Made by a program: the position numbers and the translations under genes
NCBI GenBank assembly: GCA_031271635.1
Contig: JAISVG010000014.1
Span: 1-11,991, forward strand
Direction: 5' to 3'
Length of the DNA: 11,991 bases
From: Erysipelotrichaceae bacterium
GTDB taxonomy: Bacteria > Bacillota_I > Bacilli_A > RFN20 > CAG-826
The notes under the pieces: generated by a model
Told to the model about the DNA's origin: nothing
What the model saw: the letters and a program-made list of their open reading frames with translations, nothing else
Databases searched by the model: none
Shown: piece by piece, positions 1 to 7,089 of the stretch
How positions within the stretch are numbered: the stretch's first letter is position 1
Layout of the letters: each line of letters begins with the position of its first letter

Positions 1-475
1 AATGGACGAGGGATCCAACATAAACGGCAATAAAATCATTCTGAACGGCAAAATAATCCGCAAGAAGCGTGGTCAAATAAAAAGTTCCTAAATAATTAGT
101 TCCAATCGTTAAATCATAACCTTCTTGAGTCTTAACATTTGATTTAGGGGCAAAAATTCCGGCATTAAAGACAAAGGCATTTATCTTTGGATACTTAGTC
201 ATTAGTAATGTCGCAAAAGCTTTAATTGATTCAAATGATGCTTGATCATAAATCATAATATCAAGTTTTGCCTTAGGATATTCTTCAAGAATCTGCTCCC
301 GAGCGCTTTCAGCGCGTTTTAGTGAACGACAGGCCATAATAACTTTCGCACCTTTATAAACACATTCTTTAGTTAATGATAAGCCAATTCCCGAGTTTGC
401 CCCGGTAATAACAATAATTGTCTCCTCTAGAGAATTAATTTTCTGATCTAAATATCTTCTAATGTAGCGTCGCAT
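1..475 (-). CDS. Short-chain dehydrogenase/reductase (SDR), 5' part only
   Basis: This is a Rossmann-fold NAD(P)-dependent oxidoreductase, cut by the window edge after 158 codons. Visible SDR motifs are the dinucleotide-binding TGANSGIG at residues 24-31, the structural NAG at 104-106, and a VGS at 153-155 whose Ser155 fits the catalytic serine. The YxxxK active site would lie beyond the window. ACRS at 48-51, with Arg50 after the second beta strand, is typical of retinol-dehydrogenase-like and protochlorophyllide-reductase-like SDRs that prefer NADPH. The substrate cannot be told. The ATG at 475 gives a 20-residue basic/charged lead before the first strand. A GAGGAG lies just upstream of codons 19-22, but no standard start codon follows it, so 475 is kept. 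The gene is divergent from the glycosyltransferase gene at 598. Confidence 0.92.
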   Translation of the reverse strand, partial: MRRYIRRYLDQKINSLEETIIVITGANSGIGLSLTKECVYKGAKVIMACRSLKRAESAREQILEEYPKAKLDIMIYDQASFESIKAFATLLMTKYPKINAFVFNAGIFAPKSNVKTQEGYDLTIGTNYLGTFYLTTLLADYFAVQNDFIAVYVGSLVH

Positions 476-482
476 TCCCTAA

Positions 483-488
483 ATTTTA
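483..488 (-). promoter_or_regulatory. Possible -10 box of the SDR gene (leaderless geometry)
   Basis: On the minus strand TAAAAT (one mismatch to TATAAT) ends 7 nt before the ATG at 475, so the expected +1 is at about 476. No convincing -35 is seen 16-18 bp upstream. AGGGA directly abuts the ATG, too close to act as a normal Shine-Dalgarno. The call is weak on its own and rests partly on the same spacing at other genes in the window. Confidence 0.4.
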
Positions 489-560
489 CCCTAAATAAAT
501 CTAGATGAGAAGATATATCAATAGATAATACTGCGATATCTCTCCACGCCCTGTTGCGTC

Positions 561-589
561 TTGTCATCAAAGTTAAAATAGCATATAAT
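561..589 (+). promoter_or_regulatory. Sigma-A-type promoter of the glycosyltransferase/acyltransferase operon
   Basis: A -35 TTGTCA (561-566) and a perfect -10 TATAAT (584-589) are separated by 17 bp. Canonical spacing puts +1 at 596-598, that is, on or within two bases of the ATG at 598. The transcript is therefore predicted to be leaderless or nearly so, and no Shine-Dalgarno is present. Confidence 0.8.
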
Positions 590-597
590 TTACATAT

Positions 598-1755
598 ATG
601 AAAATTGCTATCGTCTGTGATGTTTTGGGCAAAAAAAATAACGGCACCACCATCGCAGCTTATAATCTTATCGACTCATTAATCGCGAAGGGACATGAAG
701 TTATCGTTGTTTGTTCTGACGAAAAGATTCTTTCAGATTGTGCCCACGTGCAAGTTCCAACCCTTGATTTACACTTTAAAGCACTCAATAATTATGTCAG
801 TAGTAACGACATTGCTGTGGCCGTTCGTGATGACCGCATTATTTATAATGCCATTAAGGATGTCGATCACTGTCATATCATGATGCCGTTTTCTTTAGGT
901 GGTTTTGCCGCACAGATATGTCAAAGGAAAGGCATTTCTAGTTCGGCAGGCTTTCATGTCCAAGCTGAGAATTTTTCCTCGCATTTTAAACTCATGAATG
1001 CCGCCTGGTTCAATAGTGTCGTCTATCGACTCATCCGCAATCGGCTTTATAATCGGGTTAATTCAATTCATTATCCCACTGAATTCATTTATGACTTATT
1101 TAGTAAATATCGGCCTACTGGAAAACCATACATTATTTCAAATGGTGTCGTTCCAATTTTTAAAAAACTTGATGATGTAAAGCGTCCTGATGAATACGAA
1201 GGTAAATTTGTCATTTTATCTACAGGAAGATACTCAAGAGAAAAGGACCAAATAACGCTCATTCGTGCCGTTAAATATTCAAAATATGCTGACAAAATCC
1301 AGCTTATTTTTGCAGGAGACGGACCGCTTAAAAAGAAATTCATCTATCATTCAAGACGTTTAAAGAACCCTTTAAAACTCGCGCTTTTTACCAGAGAAGA
1401 ATTAGTAAAAGTAATCAATTACTCTGATTTATACGTGCATACCGCGATTTGTGAAATTGAGGCAATTGCCTGTTTAGAAGCTTTATCATGTGGCTTAGTT
1501 CCGATCATTGCTAATAGTAGAAGATCAGCCACGAGGAAATTCTCACTTTCAGAACATAGCAGTTTCATTCATCATAATCCTCGGGATTTAGCAAAGAAAA
1601 TTGATTTTATGATTGAAAATCCTGCAGTCAAGCAAGAACTATCCAACAAATACCTTGAATTCTCGAATCAAAAGTTTTCCCTTGATGATTGCATGGATAA
1701 AATGGAAGCAATGATTATTGAAACATACAAAGAAAATGTCAAAAAAATGGCCTAA
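598..1755 (+). CDS. GT4-family glycosyltransferase, probably glycolipid-forming
   Basis: A retaining GT-B glycosyltransferase of 385 aa, normal for family GT4. The N-terminal Rossmann domain begins MKIAIVCDVL and has a glycine-rich acceptor-side loop (NNGTT, 14-18) followed by a helix ending in GHEV (32-35). The C-terminal nucleotide-sugar domain has TGRYSREKDQ (209-218, Arg211 and Lys216), AGDGP (239-243) and an E-x7-E motif (Glu286 and Glu294 in CEIEAIACLEAL), which are the donor-binding signatures of GT4 enzymes. There is no signal peptide, so it is expected to act at the cytoplasmic face of the membrane. The next gene is a PlsC-like acyltransferase overlapping by 20 bp, which suggests a shared lipid or glycolipid pathway, for example glycosyl-diacylglycerol synthesis. 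The sugar and acceptor are not known. The start is fixed by the promoter: the -10 box ends 8 nt upstream. Confidence 0.88.
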   Translation: MKIAIVCDVLGKKNNGTTIAAYNLIDSLIAKGHEVIVVCSDEKILSDCAHVQVPTLDLHFKALNNYVSSNDIAVAVRDDRIIYNAIKDVDHCHIMMPFSLGGFAAQICQRKGISSSAGFHVQAENFSSHFKLMNAAWFNSVVYRLIRNRLYNRVNSIHYPTEFIYDLFSKYRPTGKPYIISNGVVPIFKKLDDVKRPDEYEGKFVILSTGRYSREKDQITLIRAVKYSKYADKIQLIFAGDGPLKKKFIYHSRRLKNPLKLALFTREELVKVINYSDLYVHTAICEIEAIACLEALSCGLVPIIANSRRSATRKFSLSEHSSFIHHNPRDLAKKIDFMIENPAVKQELSNKYLEFSNQKFSLDDCMDKMEAMIIETYKENVKKMA

Positions 1756-2524
1756 AGAAAACTATTACACTGATGAAGTTACTGATGACTTCATGCAGAT
1801 GGAAAACTTAAAAACTATTCATATTCCTGATAATTATCGCTATGTTTCTAAAAATCCCTTTTTTAAGGCTCTTGCTTGGTTTCTTAGATACTTTATTGCT
1901 TGGCCTCTGCTCAATATCGGCTGCCGGATTTTCCAAGGTGTCAAAGTCAAAAACCGACAGGTCTTAAAAAAAGTGAAACATCAAGGTTTTTTCATTTATG
2001 CTAATCACGTTGTTCCGACTGACTGTACTTATAATAACGCCATCCTCACCATCAGAAGAGTTCACACCATCGTTCACCCAAATGCCGTCAGTATTAAAGG
2101 AATTAAGACAATCGTGAAAATGCTCGGAGCCTTGCCACTAGGGACTTCTAATAAATCTAACTTAGCCTTAAATGCGGCGGTAAAGCACTACATTGAAAAA
2201 AAACATCAGGCAATTCTTATTTATCCTGAAGCCCATATCTGGCCGTATTGTACTTGGATTCGAAGATTCTCGCCCCTAACAACCATTTATCCGGTGCGAC
2301 TTAACGCTCCCGTCATCGTGGCCACCACCACCTTTAGAAAGGCCAAATTTCCCTTTAAAAAACCACGAATCACTGTCTATCTTGATGGTCCATTATTTCC
2401 ATCTCAAGAACACTTTACCAAAAATGAAATGAATGATCTTGCTGACCGTATCCATAGTATTATGAGTGAACGTGCCAAAAATAGTATTGATACCGGATAC
2501 CACTATTATAAAAAAGAATCTTAA
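1736..2524 (+). CDS. PlsC-like 1-acylglycerol-3-phosphate acyltransferase family protein
   Basis: A membrane-associated acyltransferase of 262 aa, near the usual size for the family. It carries the catalytic H-x4-D motif (NHVVPTD, His91 and Asp96), a glycine-containing block II (LGALPLGTSNKS, about 130-141) and a block III variant YPEAHIWPY (163-171) where PlsC enzymes usually read EGTRS. A hydrophobic stretch near 45-66 precedes the catalytic domain and is probably a membrane anchor. The family transfers acyl chains to lysophosphatidate or related acceptors. The variant block III and the adjacent glycosyltransferase leave open a glycolipid acceptor. The ATG at 1736 (MSKKW) is preferred over an in-frame TTG at 1718. 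Either way it overlaps the glycosyltransferase gene without a clear Shine-Dalgarno, so translation is probably coupled. Its stop overlaps the convergent nitroreductase stop. Confidence 0.85.
   Translation: MSKKWPKENYYTDEVTDDFMQMENLKTIHIPDNYRYVSKNPFFKALAWFLRYFIAWPLLNIGCRIFQGVKVKNRQVLKKVKHQGFFIYANHVVPTDCTYNNAILTIRRVHTIVHPNAVSIKGIKTIVKMLGALPLGTSNKSNLALNAAVKHYIEKKHQAILIYPEAHIWPYCTWIRRFSPLTTIYPVRLNAPVIVATTTFRKAKFPFKKPRITVYLDGPLFPSQEHFTKNEMNDLADRIHSIMSERAKNSIDTGYHYYKKES
2521..2524. other. Shared convergent stop (TTAA)
   Basis: TTAA supplies TAA to the acyltransferase (plus strand, 2522-2524) and TAA to the nitroreductase (minus strand, 2521-2523). The two genes therefore meet with no intergenic base and no room for an intrinsic terminator between them. 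Confidence 0.95.
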
Positions 2525-3021
2525 AGATAAGTGACATGGTTTCCTACTAAAGATACTCGCTTTTTTGGTTCTTTTTCGTATCCCACAATTAATGCTCCAA
2601 TCATCACTTCATCGTCATTTAAGAGCAATTTCTTCTTAAGTGGCACCTCATCATTAAGAGCGCTTACTTGGTTAATCCAACAAGAACCAAGACCTTGACT
2701 AGTGGCCTCAATCATCATCACCATCAGCGCGCAACTAGCATCCTGAACTGCTAAACGATTATGCTTAGAATTTGCCACAATAATCACTGTTTTCGCGTTA
2801 TAAAAGAAGGAGTGATCTTCACGTTTTAAAGCTTTCTTAGCAAGATCATTTAGTGTTTCAATTAACATTTCGTCTTGAATTACAATAAAGTGATTCAGCT
2901 GTGCATTCTTACCAGAAGGTGCAAAACGTCCTGCCCTCACAATTTCATCGAGCTTCATCTTTTCAATAGCTTGATCTTTAAAATCACGAACACTAACTCT
3001 TTTTTCGATTTCTTTTAGCAT
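2521..3021 (-). CDS. Nitroreductase-family FMN oxidoreductase
   Basis: A compact 166-aa flavoprotein at the short end of the nitroreductase family. The N-terminal KRVSVRDF (7-14) provides the Arg/Ser/Arg set that contacts the FMN phosphate. APSGKNAQ (34-41) is the conserved FMN-binding loop, and GLGSCWI (110-116) is the C-terminal flavin-site motif. The family forms FMN homodimers that reduce nitroaromatics, quinones or flavins with NAD(P)H; the substrate cannot be predicted here. No signal peptide, so cytosolic. The ATG at 3021 is preceded by GAGG five nt upstream, one of only two clear Shine-Dalgarno sites in the window. The gene is divergent from the BMP lipoprotein gene across only 54 bp. 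Confidence 0.9.
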   Translation of the reverse strand: MLKEIEKRVSVRDFKDQAIEKMKLDEIVRAGRFAPSGKNAQLNHFIVIQDEMLIETLNDLAKKALKREDHSFFYNAKTVIIVANSKHNRLAVQDASCALMVMMIEATSQGLGSCWINQVSALNDEVPLKKKLLLNDDEVMIGALIVGYEKEPKKRVSLVGNHVTYL

Positions 3022-3042
3022 AAATACCTCACTTTCATTATA
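3022..3042 (-). promoter_or_regulatory. Nitroreductase -10 box and very short leader with Shine-Dalgarno
   Basis: On the minus strand a perfect TATAAT (3042-3037) puts +1 near 3030, giving a leader of about 9 nt that reads GAGGTATTT before the ATG. The Shine-Dalgarno would thus be the 5' end of the transcript. No clear -35 is visible. The place where one would sit (3060-3065) overlaps the -10 of the opposite promoter. Confidence 0.6.
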
Positions 3043-3060
3043 AACCTAAACTGTAAATGC

Positions 3061-3069
3061 TGATATAAT
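3061..3069 (+). promoter_or_regulatory. Extended -10 promoter of the BMP lipoprotein gene
   Basis: TGATATAAT is a perfect extended -10 (TGnTATAAT). The hexamer ends 6 nt before the ATG at 3076, so canonical spacing puts +1 exactly on the A of the start codon. No Shine-Dalgarno and no good -35 are present; the TG extension may compensate for the missing -35. Confidence 0.75.
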
Positions 3070-3075
3070 GTTTTT

Positions 3076-4188
3076 ATGAGGTCAATAAAGGCTGTTCTCT
3101 GTTGTTTCTCGCTGATGACGCTGCTTGGGTGCCGCGCTGATAGTGAAATCCTTTTAGTTTCTTCGTATCGTGATTATCGGGCGTTTGAAAACAACGAAGA
3201 TTTAGCCCTCATTAAAATGGCGATTGAAGAAAACATAGAAAACTCAGTAAGTTTTCGTACTATTATTGGAGAAAAGAATTGCTCGCTGACTGAAACCATC
3301 TTAAAGAGCATGACCTTAAATCCGGAACTAGTTTTTATTATTAGTGATGGTCTTGATAACTCCTATGAAACTGTTATTGCTGATTATCCTAAAGTTCACT
3401 TTGTGGTCCTTGATGGGAATGAAAACGAAATGACCAACTATTCGAGTCTGAGTTATGATATTGAAACCGCCAGCTACTTAGCGGCTTATACGCTTTCAAT
3501 TGATGCTTATCCCCGTGATTTCTTTTTTATTAATCCCTTTAATAGCAAAATGAATCAGAAAATGGTTTTAAGTTTCTTAAAAGGTTTGGGTGATTTAGGA
3601 GAGTATTATTTTAATACACGCAAGACAAGACTTCATCAGAGGTTTGGTTATGCTGATTTTAAAGAAGCCTATCCAGATAGCGATAGCATTAATAATACTG
3701 TCGAAAGAATGATTAAAGATTACATTCTTGATGTCCCTCAGGGAAAAGAAATCTTTTTACTTAATCCCAACCCCATATACGACTTTCTGATTCAAAGAAT
3801 CATGATGGACCATAATCCTCTGGCTCGTCTTGTTAACACTGGTCAAGATAATATGATTACCACCTTTCACGATCGTTTTAGTGCGACTTTTGTCAAAGAT
3901 TATCACAATGTTGTCTACCAAATTCTTGAAGATTATGGTCATAATACCCTTCGGCCATCCTACTTTATGGCCTATGATGATGGAATTACTTTTAAATATA
4001 ATCCCCGTTATTTTATTGAAATGAATCGGCCAGAAAAACACCAAGAATTCTATCTTGATGTTTTAAACAATATTAAAAACGGAACGTTAAACCCGCGAGT
4101 TGATCTAAAAATGTTTGACGATTTAGAAAACTATGCAACTTCGCTTTTTAGTATCGATACCTATTATTATTTTGAAGATTTGGCTTAA
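3076..4188 (+). CDS. BMP/PnrA-like substrate-binding lipoprotein (divergent)
   Basis: A 370-aa lipoprotein. A basic N-terminus, a hydrophobic core and the lipobox LLGC (Cys19) predict lipidation and anchoring outside the membrane. The body resembles the BMP family (PnrA/Med, type I periplasmic-binding fold): a first segment ending in PELVFIISDG (83-92), a yPxxhFvvlDG strand (YPKVHFVVLDG, 104-114), a SYLAAYTLSID helix (133-143), TGQDN (255-259) where relatives have a G-V-D-x-D-Q region, and VKDYHNVVYQILEDY (273-287). BMP proteins bind nucleosides for ABC importers in several bacteria. No ATPase or permease gene is adjacent, so the partner is elsewhere or the protein has another role. The convergent neighbour is a surface 5'-nucleotidase, which supports a nucleoside ligand by inference only. 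Confidence 0.78.
   Translation: MRSIKAVLCCFSLMTLLGCRADSEILLVSSYRDYRAFENNEDLALIKMAIEENIENSVSFRTIIGEKNCSLTETILKSMTLNPELVFIISDGLDNSYETVIADYPKVHFVVLDGNENEMTNYSSLSYDIETASYLAAYTLSIDAYPRDFFFINPFNSKMNQKMVLSFLKGLGDLGEYYFNTRKTRLHQRFGYADFKEAYPDSDSINNTVERMIKDYILDVPQGKEIFLLNPNPIYDFLIQRIMMDHNPLARLVNTGQDNMITTFHDRFSATFVKDYHNVVYQILEDYGHNTLRPSYFMAYDDGITFKYNPRYFIEMNRPEKHQEFYLDVLNNIKNGTLNPRVDLKMFDDLENYATSLFSIDTYYYFEDLA
4185..4188. other. Second shared convergent stop (TTAA)
   Basis: TTAA serves both the BMP lipoprotein gene (TAA at 4186-4188, plus) and the nucleotidase gene (TAA at 4185-4187, minus). It repeats the arrangement at 2521-2524, again with no terminator between the genes. Confidence 0.95.
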
Positions 4189-5921
4189 TTAAAGGCGTTT
4201 GGGTTGGCCCTTAAGGCATCAGCCACAACATCACGTGGGAAATCATCAATGACAGTATATGTCGCGTAATTACTAGCAGAAGGATTATCACTAATGCGAA
4301 TCTTTTCAAAAACATATGAAATAACAATAGCGGTGTATATCGTGTTCGAATTGATTTGACCAATCGTTGAATAGGAATCACCATAAGTCGACATCTCGTT
4401 TAAAACCGCGCCTTTAGCCTTCACTAAATATAACTGATTATCAAACGGGAGCGACCGACATAAATCCCCGTATGTAATAACCCCAGCATCAATTGGAGCC
4501 CGGACTCCGCCAGCATTATGAAATGAGGCACCAAGACTTGAATCTTGTAATTTATACTTCTTATACATTTCTTCTAAGGTAAAATCTAAAATCTGAGAAT
4601 TACTAACATTATTATTCGCAGTTCCTAAAACTTCTTCCTTGATATCTTTAATTACGGTTTCATAATAATAATCATAAATGGCCTTTACATCTGGATCATC
4701 ATCAAGTCCCATTGAAAAAACATTAACGATTTCTTCATTACTGGCAGTCACAACGTGAGTTTCAACATCATAGTTAAGAGTTAGTTTTGCAAGACCACGA
4801 CCATTATAGCCGCCTTCTAAAACCGGGATAGTCTTCCCATCATAACTAATGGTCTCTTCATGCACCCGGTGATCATGTCCCAAGAATACTGCATCCACAT
4901 AAGCAGCAAGACGATCATCAACTTCGCCATTATGAATTGAGGCGACGATCATCTGAACGCCGTCCGCTCTTAAATTGGTTGCAATATCGGCAATAATCGG
5001 AGTTGGATCAACAAATTCTAAGCCTTGAACGCTTGAAGCTAAAATAGAATTAGTTAGTCCTTGACCAATCGCCCCAATAATACCAATCTTAAAGGCTCCG
5101 TCTTCTCTTTCAAGAATCGTATAGGGTTCTCCAAGGACATATTCATCTCTTGCAATATCACGAATGTTACAAGCTAAAAATGGGAAATCGGCCCGTGCTA
5201 TATTCTCATTTAATACTCCAACACCCCAGTCAAATTCATGGTTACCAATCGTCATTGCTTCAATTTCCATCTCATTCATCGCATCCGTCACTAAGGCGCC
5301 ACGGGTGAGATTAGAATCTGCTGAACCCTGAAACATGTCGCCACTACTAAAGAAAACCGATGATACTGGTTTCATCGTTTTTTCCATTGTGTAATATGCT
5401 CCAAGCTTATTGATCCCAGGTTCACTACTCTGTGGTAAATACTCAACCGCCCCGTGGAAATCATTAATAGCATAAAAATCAACTGACTTTTTGCCATCGA
5501 TAATTGGAATAATCCCATCACCACCAACAATAGTATTAACAGTCACACTAGCGGCATATAGATACTCAGAACTATTACTAGAAACTCCAATATCAAACTT
5601 TAATGTTGTATCCTGATACGGCACTGTTTTTCGATATGATAAGGAGGCAAGTTCAAAAACAAAGCCATCATCAACCAGAATGGTATTATACGCTGATGTT
5701 TCAACGGCATTATTTGCTACTGATAAAATTAGACTATTCTCTTTTTCGCCCGGAGTAAAGCGATAACTAGTAAAGGCATAAAATGGAAGTTCTTGACCTT
5801 TTAAATGCTCGTTAAATAATGCCTTATCAGCGGCAGTCCAGTCTGTTAATGGTATCGGATCAACACAGCCAACCAAAAGAAACGAAAGAAGGGGAATAAG
5901 TAAATGTTTAATCTGTTTCAT
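4185..5921 (-). CDS. 5'-nucleotidase / UshA-type phosphoesterase lipoprotein
   Basis: A 578-aa surface lipoprotein: hydrophobic leader with lipobox LVGC (Cys19). Residues about 20-145 form an extra N-terminal domain I do not recognise. The calcineurin-like metallophosphatase domain follows, with NDFHG (Asp154, His156), SSGDMFQGS (Asp195), GNHEFDWG (Asn227, His228), a metal His at 330 in SIHNGE, and GHDH (His349, His351). The C-terminal substrate domain has NAGGVRAP (469-476) and the GDLCRSLPFDN segment typical of 5_nucleotid_C. All dimetal ligands are present, so an active enzyme hydrolysing nucleotides or nucleotide sugars outside the cell is expected. An in-frame GTG at 5936 would give five more residues, but it lies in the -10 box. 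The ATG at 5921 is therefore chosen. Confidence 0.92.
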   Translation of the reverse strand: MKQIKHLLIPLLSFLLVGCVDPIPLTDWTAADKALFNEHLKGQELPFYAFTSYRFTPGEKENSLILSVANNAVETSAYNTILVDDGFVFELASLSYRKTVPYQDTTLKFDIGVSSNSSEYLYAASVTVNTIVGGDGIIPIIDGKKSVDFYAINDFHGAVEYLPQSSEPGINKLGAYYTMEKTMKPVSSVFFSSGDMFQGSADSNLTRGALVTDAMNEMEIEAMTIGNHEFDWGVGVLNENIARADFPFLACNIRDIARDEYVLGEPYTILEREDGAFKIGIIGAIGQGLTNSILASSVQGLEFVDPTPIIADIATNLRADGVQMIVASIHNGEVDDRLAAYVDAVFLGHDHRVHEETISYDGKTIPVLEGGYNGRGLAKLTLNYDVETHVVTASNEEIVNVFSMGLDDDPDVKAIYDYYYETVIKDIKEEVLGTANNNVSNSQILDFTLEEMYKKYKLQDSSLGASFHNAGGVRAPIDAGVITYGDLCRSLPFDNQLYLVKAKGAVLNEMSTYGDSYSTIGQINSNTIYTAIVISYVFEKIRISDNPSASNYATYTVIDDFPRDVVADALRANPNAFN

Positions 5922-5927
5922 TCTTAA

Positions 5928-5958
5928 ATTATACACCTAACATGGCGTTTTTTTACAA
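5928..5958 (-). promoter_or_regulatory. Leaderless-type promoter of the nucleotidase gene
   Basis: On the minus strand a perfect TATAAT (5933-5928) ends 6 nt before the ATG at 5921, placing +1 on the A of the start codon. A possible -35 TTGTAA lies at 5958-5953 with a rather long 19-bp spacer. There is no Shine-Dalgarno. The rest of the 5937-6057 gap shows no gene and no convincing terminator. Confidence 0.68.
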
Positions 5959-6057
5959 AGACATGAGGCGAGGATGATCTTGTCTCAAGTCTCCACTAAC
6001 GAATCAAGAACAGGTCTTTAAAGCAAAAACTCAAGATGCTTTTACAAAACAAGAAGC

Positions 6058-7089
6058 TCATTTCTTTTTAAAACGTTTTAAAAACCAAAAAAATTTAATC
6101 AAAAAATAAAGTCTTAAATACCGCTTTCTAAAAAGCGTGGTGAGGAGTTTTTTCTGCCGTGAATTTAAGGAACTAGAATGATTTTGCACTTCACTTAGAT
6201 TAAAATGATAGTAATTTGTCTCAAGATACTCCGTAAGACAGCGTTTAAATTCTTTAAAGGAGATTTTCTTGTTATGACCTAAGCCTACTAGAATTAAAAA
6301 AACATAGACAAGATGCTGCTTTTTAATGGCTCTTTCGGTTTCACGATCAGCCTTAACTAATTGATACAGAGTTTGGATCCGTTCATCAATCATTTTAAGA
6401 GCCTTAAAGGCTGAAGTGGTTTGCGTATTTGATAAAGAACTCGGACCACGGTAATAATAGTAATATGATTCGTTTAAATATAAGGCCCGTTGCACTGATG
6501 GAATAAGCGACAAAGATACTAATTGATCTTCCCCAAATCTAATGTCGCGATCAACCAGTGGATACTGATCTAATAACTCACGACGAATAAGCTTTTTCCA
6601 TAGAGGATTAAAATGTCCTGAAGTAATACACATTTTGACAAAGTCTTGATAATCCGAAGGGGAAAACAATCGATCAGCGTTAAATGGATTCTGGTTTTGA
6701 CGAATCTTGCGATGGTTTTTATCAACGCTAGTATACTCAAACATGAATAAGTCAAGATTATGTTTAACTATATGATCGTGAGCCACTATTAAAAGATCAT
6801 CTTTAATATCATCATCGGCATCAATAAAGCCAAGATATTGGCCTTTTGCCTCCATAATTCCATAGTGTCTTGCAAAGTTTGGACCCGAATTAGTAATCGT
6901 AAAAAATCTAATTCTAGCATCTTGTAGTGTCTTAAGGTAGGTTTCGGTTTCATCGGTTGAACCATCATTAATAATAATAACTTCAAAGGACTCAAAACTC
7001 TGTTTCAACACTGAAGCAACTGCATTCTTTAAAACTAAAGCAGAATTATAGGACGGAATAATAAAACTAAAAAATGGTTGCTTATTCAT
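6058..7089 (-). CDS. GT2-family glycosyltransferase
   Basis: An inverting GT-A glycosyltransferase of 343 aa. It begins with the family strand FSFIIPSYN (7-15) and has INDGSTDET (40-48) for the nucleotide, the DxD-type metal site IDADDD (89-94) and FGEDQL (185-190), where the acidic ED pair fits the catalytic base. No signal peptide; the last ~25 residues are strongly basic and hydrophobic (RKRYLRLYF...KRFKKK), suggesting binding to the inner membrane face. It is the last gene of the M6/BspA operon. Its ATG at 7089 overlaps the end of the M6 gene by 8 bp (a TTG at 7104 is an alternative start) and has no clear Shine-Dalgarno. The donor and acceptor are unknown; a role in surface-glycan or lipoprotein decoration is inferred from context only. 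It uses the only TGA stop in the window. Confidence 0.9.
   Translation of the reverse strand: MNKQPFFSFIIPSYNSALVLKNAVASVLKQSFESFEVIIINDGSTDETETYLKTLQDARIRFFTITNSGPNFARHYGIMEAKGQYLGFIDADDDIKDDLLIVAHDHIVKHNLDLFMFEYTSVDKNHRKIRQNQNPFNADRLFSPSDYQDFVKMCITSGHFNPLWKKLIRRELLDQYPLVDRDIRFGEDQLVSLSLIPSVQRALYLNESYYYYYRGPSSLSNTQTTSAFKALKMIDERIQTLYQLVKADRETERAIKKQHLVYVFLILVGLGHNKKISFKEFKRCLTEYLETNYYHFNLSEVQNHSSSLNSRQKKLLTTLFRKRYLRLYFLIKFFWFLKRFKKK

Noticed and set aside
511..541. AGATAT...ATATCT inverted repeat between the SDR and GT4 genes.
   Set aside because: The arms are 6 bp, separated by 19 nt in AT-rich DNA; this is expected by chance.
1089..1343. 84-codon minus-strand open frame inside the GT4 gene.
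   Set aside because: It is antisense to conserved GT4 motifs, shows no recognisable domain and no start signals.
6020..6042. AAAGCA...TGCTTT inverted repeat after the GT2 gene as a possible terminator.
   Set aside because: The stem is only 6 bp and AT-rich, the loop is 11 nt, and no U-tract follows on the minus strand.
5956..6060. Reading TGA as Trp (code 4) would extend the GT2 protein through three TGA codons to a TAA near 5954.
   Set aside because: All Trp codons in the ten called genes are TGG and the proteins are family length with TGA treated as stop. The GT2 already ends on a plausible basic tail.
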